DNA of 8,831 nucleotides from SAR324 cluster bacterium (GTDB lineage: Bacteria; SAR324; JACQKK01): contig JAPUJL010000338.1 in the NCBI GenBank assembly GCA_027296185.1, forward strand, positions 1 through 8,831. Direction: 5' to 3'. Shown in pieces: positions 6,448 to 8,831 of this stretch. Position 1 is the stretch's first letter; every line of letters starts with the position of its first letter. The translations under genes were made by a program, and so were the position numbers. The notes beneath the pieces are model-generated. The model worked only from the letters and a program-made list of their open reading frames with translations, made no database searches and was not told the origin of the DNA.

Positions 6448-6870
6448 ATGGTGGCGGTGACGGCGTTGTGGGTGTTGACGGGCGGCACGGGGTTGGCGCA
6501 AACGCCGCTGACGACGGAGATCGTCTCCGCGACCGGCGAGGTGCGAGGCGAGGCGAAAGTCTTTCCTAACTACGTGGAGGTGGTCGATTCCCTCGGCACG
6601 CCCAAGGGGGCGGTGGGGGTCGTCATGGTTCAGGGGCGGCTGCGGCTGTTTCTTATTCACGCCGACGCGCGGCGCACGCTGGTGGGCTGGGCGGAGCAAC
6701 AGCGGGTGTTCAACGACCGGGACGAGCTCGTGGGCTATTACTTTTGGACTCCCACCTGGAGCTACGTGTACGACACGGAGATGAACAAGGTGGGCGAGGC
6801 ACAGTGCCTGGCCTATCAGGGGGTCTGCGCCGCCGGGATCGCGGGCTATCTCCTGGGCCTGATGCCGTAG
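6448..6870 (+). CDS. Hypothetical exported protein with repeated beta-type units
   Basis: I do not firmly recognise this protein. From ATG 6448 it has 140 residues and begins with a hydrophobic stretch ending near GLAQ, consistent with a signal peptide, although no basic residue precedes it. A GTG at 6355 in the same frame would add 31 residues including a basic segment. Neither start has a good Shine-Dalgarno, so the start is uncertain. The mature part contains three similar units: VEVVDSLGTPKG, RVFNDRDELVG and YVYDTEMNKVG. Each is a short strand, then an Asp turn, then Gly. This suggests a small beta-repeat fold, reminiscent of four-fold beta-flower proteins. The C-terminus is hydrophobic (AGIAGYLLGLMP). 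It is divergent from the ispB-like gene. A 6-bp inverted repeat (6869-6889, no T-tract) follows the stop. Confidence 0.65.
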   Translation: MVAVTALWVLTGGTGLAQTPLTTEIVSATGEVRGEAKVFPNYVEVVDSLGTPKGAVGVVMVQGRLRLFLIHADARRTLVGWAEQQRVFNDRDELVGYYFWTPTWSYVYDTEMNKVGEAQCLAYQGVCAAGIAGYLLGLMP

Positions 6871-6913
6871 GCCGGGCCAGGTTCGGCCTCCGCTCCGCGC
6901 CGATACGAGCCGG

Positions 6914-7870
6914 ATGATCGATCGTTACGAACTGTGGCACTCTACCGCAGCACTGCTGCTGATCCTCCTGTTGCGCCACGATCCGCGGAGCGCCCGGTTC
7001 CTGGGGCGCCGTGGGATCGCGCTGCTTTTAACCGGGGCGCTGCTGCCGCTGCTGGATTATACCCCCGCCCTGCTGCTCGCGCAGGATTCCATCGCCTTTC
7101 TTTCGCGGCCGCGGTGGATGCACAGCCTGCTCTACGGCGCCCTGTGGACGGCCGGCGGATCCCTGTTGGTTTCCTTCACCGCCGGTCCGCGCTGGGCGCT
7201 GCGGGTGGCGCCGCTGGTCGCGGCGGGCTTCGGACTTCATTTGCTATTGGATTGGGCGGCGGGCAGCCGGGTATGGCTGGGGTTTCCGGGGGGCGCCGAA
7301 TTCACCGCCTGGCAACCATTCGCCAAGGGTCACGGGCTCCTGATTGCCCTGCTCGTGGCCGGCCATGCGGCCGCGGAGGCGCTGCCCCGTCACCGGCGCT
7401 GGGTGCGCCGGATCGTCCCGGCGGTGCTGGCCGTGTATCTGATCGGCGGAACGGTTCAGTATCTGGCCGTCCAGTACCGCGCCCGTGGACAGGCCCAGGG
7501 CCACGGCACGCCCGCCGTGGAGCCGGCCAACGCCTGGCGGACGCGCTGGCTGGCGATCTCGGACACGGGCTCTGGATACCGGGTGTCCGAGTTGAGCGCC
7601 TTCGGCGCCCGGCTGGCGCCCTCCATCAGCGTGGCGGCGTGGAACGATCAGCCCCGGCTGTTGAGCCTGCTGGCCGACCCGGCTGTACGCCGCTTCTATT
7701 TTCAGGTGTTCCGCCATCCGGTGGCCCGGATCGAGGAGTCGCCCGCCCGGCTGTCGCTGATCCTTCAGGAAGCGGGGGATCAGGTGCGGAGCGAGCCGGG
7801 CCGCACGTTCACCTACGAGACCACCCCGGATGGGGAGGAAACGGTCTACCGTGTCGCCCGCTTCGATTGA
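6914..7870 (+). CDS. Membrane-bound metal-dependent hydrolase (DUF457/YdjM-like)
   Basis: This 318-residue inner-membrane protein has a family-typical arrangement of His and Asp residues at membrane edges: H9 near the N-terminus, D48 in LLPLLDYTP, H70 in RWMHSLLYG, and H109 with D113 in GLHLLLDW. These would form a metal site. About five or six hydrophobic segments lie at roughly 10-20, 34-55, 70-90, 98-115, 140-155 and 167-187. A soluble C-terminal domain (about 205-318), beginning with the N-x-W-R-T-R-W-L segment, follows. Members of this family are annotated as membrane-bound metal-dependent hydrolases; the substrate is not settled. ATG at 6914 begins the protein directly before the first conserved His, with only a weak Shine-Dalgarno. 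The 3' end overlaps the ClpS-like gene by about 20 nt, so the two are probably cotranscribed. Confidence 0.8.
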   Translation: MIDRYELWHSTAALLLILLLRHDPRSARFLGRRGIALLLTGALLPLLDYTPALLLAQDSIAFLSRPRWMHSLLYGALWTAGGSLLVSFTAGPRWALRVAPLVAAGFGLHLLLDWAAGSRVWLGFPGGAEFTAWQPFAKGHGLLIALLVAGHAAAEALPRHRRWVRRIVPAVLAVYLIGGTVQYLAVQYRARGQAQGHGTPAVEPANAWRTRWLAISDTGSGYRVSELSAFGARLAPSISVAAWNDQPRLLSLLADPAVRRFYFQVFRHPVARIEESPARLSLILQEAGDQVRSEPGRTFTYETTPDGEETVYRVARFD

Positions 7871-8240
7871 GCGCCCAGGGAGCACCGGCCCGCCGGTCAC
7901 CCGGCAGGAACCTCATTCTCCGGTGCTGTGGGCGCGGCAGTTGGCCCAGCCTCCAGCGCCGCGCAAGCGCCCCAGGGGGCAGGACGAGGAGACCCGCGGC
8001 GAGGGCCCGCTCCGGGCCGTGCGGATCGTGGACAACCCGGTCAACACCTACGAGGAGGTGATGGGAATCTGCGCCGCGGTGCTGGGGGTCTCGCTGGAGG
8101 ACGGCCTCCGGATCGCCTACACGGTCGATCACGAGGGCAGCTGCGTGGTCGGCGAGTGGCCGCTCGAGGAGGCGGAGCGCATCGCCTCGGGCATCCGCAC
8201 CATCGGCATCGCAGTCCACGTCGAGCCCACCGGCGCCTGA
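7851..8240 (+). CDS. ClpS-like protease adaptor domain protein, divergent substrate pocket
   Basis: This 129-residue protein has a disordered Pro/Arg-rich N-terminus (1 to about 50) and a C-terminal ClpS-like domain (about 55-126). The domain shows the strand VRIVDNP, the helix NTYEEVMGIC, the strand and loop IAYTVDHEGSCVV, the AE pair in PLEEAERIA, and the closing strand with VEP. ClpS hands N-degron substrates to ClpAP. By hand alignment the E. coli pocket residues N34-D35-D36 correspond to D-N-P here, and H66 to Asp, so classical binding of N-terminal hydrophobic residues is doubtful. No ClpA gene is visible nearby. GTG at 7851 is chosen because GGAGG lies 12 nt upstream and it overlaps the preceding gene only slightly. 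GTG at 7923 would give about 105 residues, close to typical ClpS length. Confidence 0.7.
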   Translation: MSPASIERPGSTGPPVTRQEPHSPVLWARQLAQPPAPRKRPRGQDEETRGEGPLRAVRIVDNPVNTYEEVMGICAAVLGVSLEDGLRIAYTVDHEGSCVVGEWPLEEAERIASGIRTIGIAVHVEPTGA

Positions 8241-8421
8241 TGGACCGCACCGCAGCTTCATCGCGGAGCGATTCTCCCGACCCATCCCACCGCCCCTATC
8301 GCCCGCGGATGGTAGCAATCCCGACAGCCTTCCCGGCGAGTCCGGTGTATGATCCTGGTCGAACCGGAATGAGGGCCGCGCAACCCACGCAACCGCCGGC
8401 CCACCCAGGGGTGCCGAGCCC

Positions 8422-8831
8422 ATGAACCGACGCGACAACGGTCCCAAGACCGCCCTGGTGCTCTCCGGGGGCGGCGCCCTGGGGGCTTACGAGGCGGGCG
8501 TCATCCACTATGTCCGTACCGCGCTGCCCAAGGAGATCGCGGAGGAGACCCTGTTCCAGATCTATTCCGGCACCAGCGTGGGCGCGATCAACTCCGCGTT
8601 TCTCGCCTCGACCGCCCACGACCCGGTGTTCCAGGGGGTGCGCATTCGCTCCCTGTGGCGGGACCTGACCGATGCGGACATCTATCGCACCGACGCCCAG
8701 GCCCTGGTGGGATTCCTGCTCAAGACGGGGTTCTTCACGGCCACCAACCTGATGGGCCTCGACCGCGCCACCGGGGGCAAGCTGGGCGGCGTGAGCGCGT
8801 TCCCCTTCAAGGGCGTGCTCGACACGACGCC
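8422..8831 (+). CDS. Patatin-like phospholipase, N-terminal part
   Basis: The first 136 codons of a patatin-family serine acyl hydrolase are present; the gene continues beyond the right edge. The oxyanion-hole motif SGGGALGAYEAGV (15-27) and the nucleophile elbow GTSVG (50-54) with S52 are intact. AINSAFLA follows, and a W-R-D-L segment is typical of the bacterial branch. The Asp of the catalytic dyad lies outside the window. The enzyme is expected to hydrolyse phospholipids or other lipid esters. No signal peptide is seen. The ATG at 8422 has AGGGG 10 nt upstream. A 181-nt gap separates it from the ClpS-like gene. A TATGAT at 8348-8353 could be a -10 element, but I see no good -35, so independent transcription is only a possibility. 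Confidence 0.9.
   Translation, partial: MNRRDNGPKTALVLSGGGALGAYEAGVIHYVRTALPKEIAEETLFQIYSGTSVGAINSAFLASTAHDPVFQGVRIRSLWRDLTDADIYRTDAQALVGFLLKTGFFTATNLMGLDRATGGKLGGVSAFPFKGVLDTT

Noticed and set aside
6934..8061. Plus-strand open frame of 375 codons overlapping the membrane hydrolase gene
   Set aside because: It is an out-of-frame shadow rich in Arg, Gly, Pro and Ala. The overlapping frame has ordered membrane segments and conserved His/Asp residues.
7244..8447. Minus-strand open frames opposite the hydrolase, ClpS-like and patatin genes
   Set aside because: They are antisense to supported genes and have no recognisable domains or ribosome binding sites.

Overview
The window is a GC-rich bacterial chromosomal segment of densely packed housekeeping-type genes. 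The proteins (an MltD-type murein transglycosylase, an IspB-like polyprenyl synthase, an HD-GYP protein with a DUF3391-type N-terminus, a YdfG-like SDR) suggest a Gram-negative proteobacterium, most likely a gammaproteobacterium. That assignment is inferred from gene content and base composition. I see no tRNA, rRNA, CRISPR array, insertion sequence, phage or plasmid gene.

Left arm, all on the minus strand (1-6221). Reading in the direction of transcription, the block begins at a good sigma70-like promoter (6313-6340). It then holds a polyprenyl diphosphate synthase (ispB-like), an AMMECR1/AmrA-family protein that overlaps it by 11 nt, and an HD-GYP cyclic-di-GMP phosphodiesterase-like protein that abuts or overlaps the AMMECR1 gene. 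These three form a tight operon. A 127-nt gap rich in inverted repeats follows, then an MltD-like lytic transglycosylase, a YdfG-like short-chain dehydrogenase with a plausible intrinsic terminator (925-955), and finally the N-terminal 239 codons of an exported PQQ-dependent dehydrogenase that runs off the left edge.

Right arm, all on the plus strand (about 6355-8831). It starts divergently from the ispB promoter region. It holds a small exported protein with repeated V-x-D-x(5)-G-like units, a membrane-bound DUF457/YdjM-like metal-dependent hydrolase, an overlapping ClpS-like adaptor with an unusual substrate pocket, and the N-terminal 136 codons of a patatin-like phospholipase that runs off the right edge.

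The themes are envelope and lipid metabolism (isoprenoid chain for quinones, murein turnover, membrane hydrolase, phospholipase), c-di-GMP signalling and periplasmic oxidation. I did not find a convincing new multi-gene system. The most interesting points are the ClpS-like protein with all three classical N-degron-binding positions changed, the PQQ dehydrogenase without the usual vicinal cysteine pair, the coupling of an orphan AmrA-like gene to an HD-GYP gene, and a leader with mutually exclusive hairpins before the transglycosylase gene.
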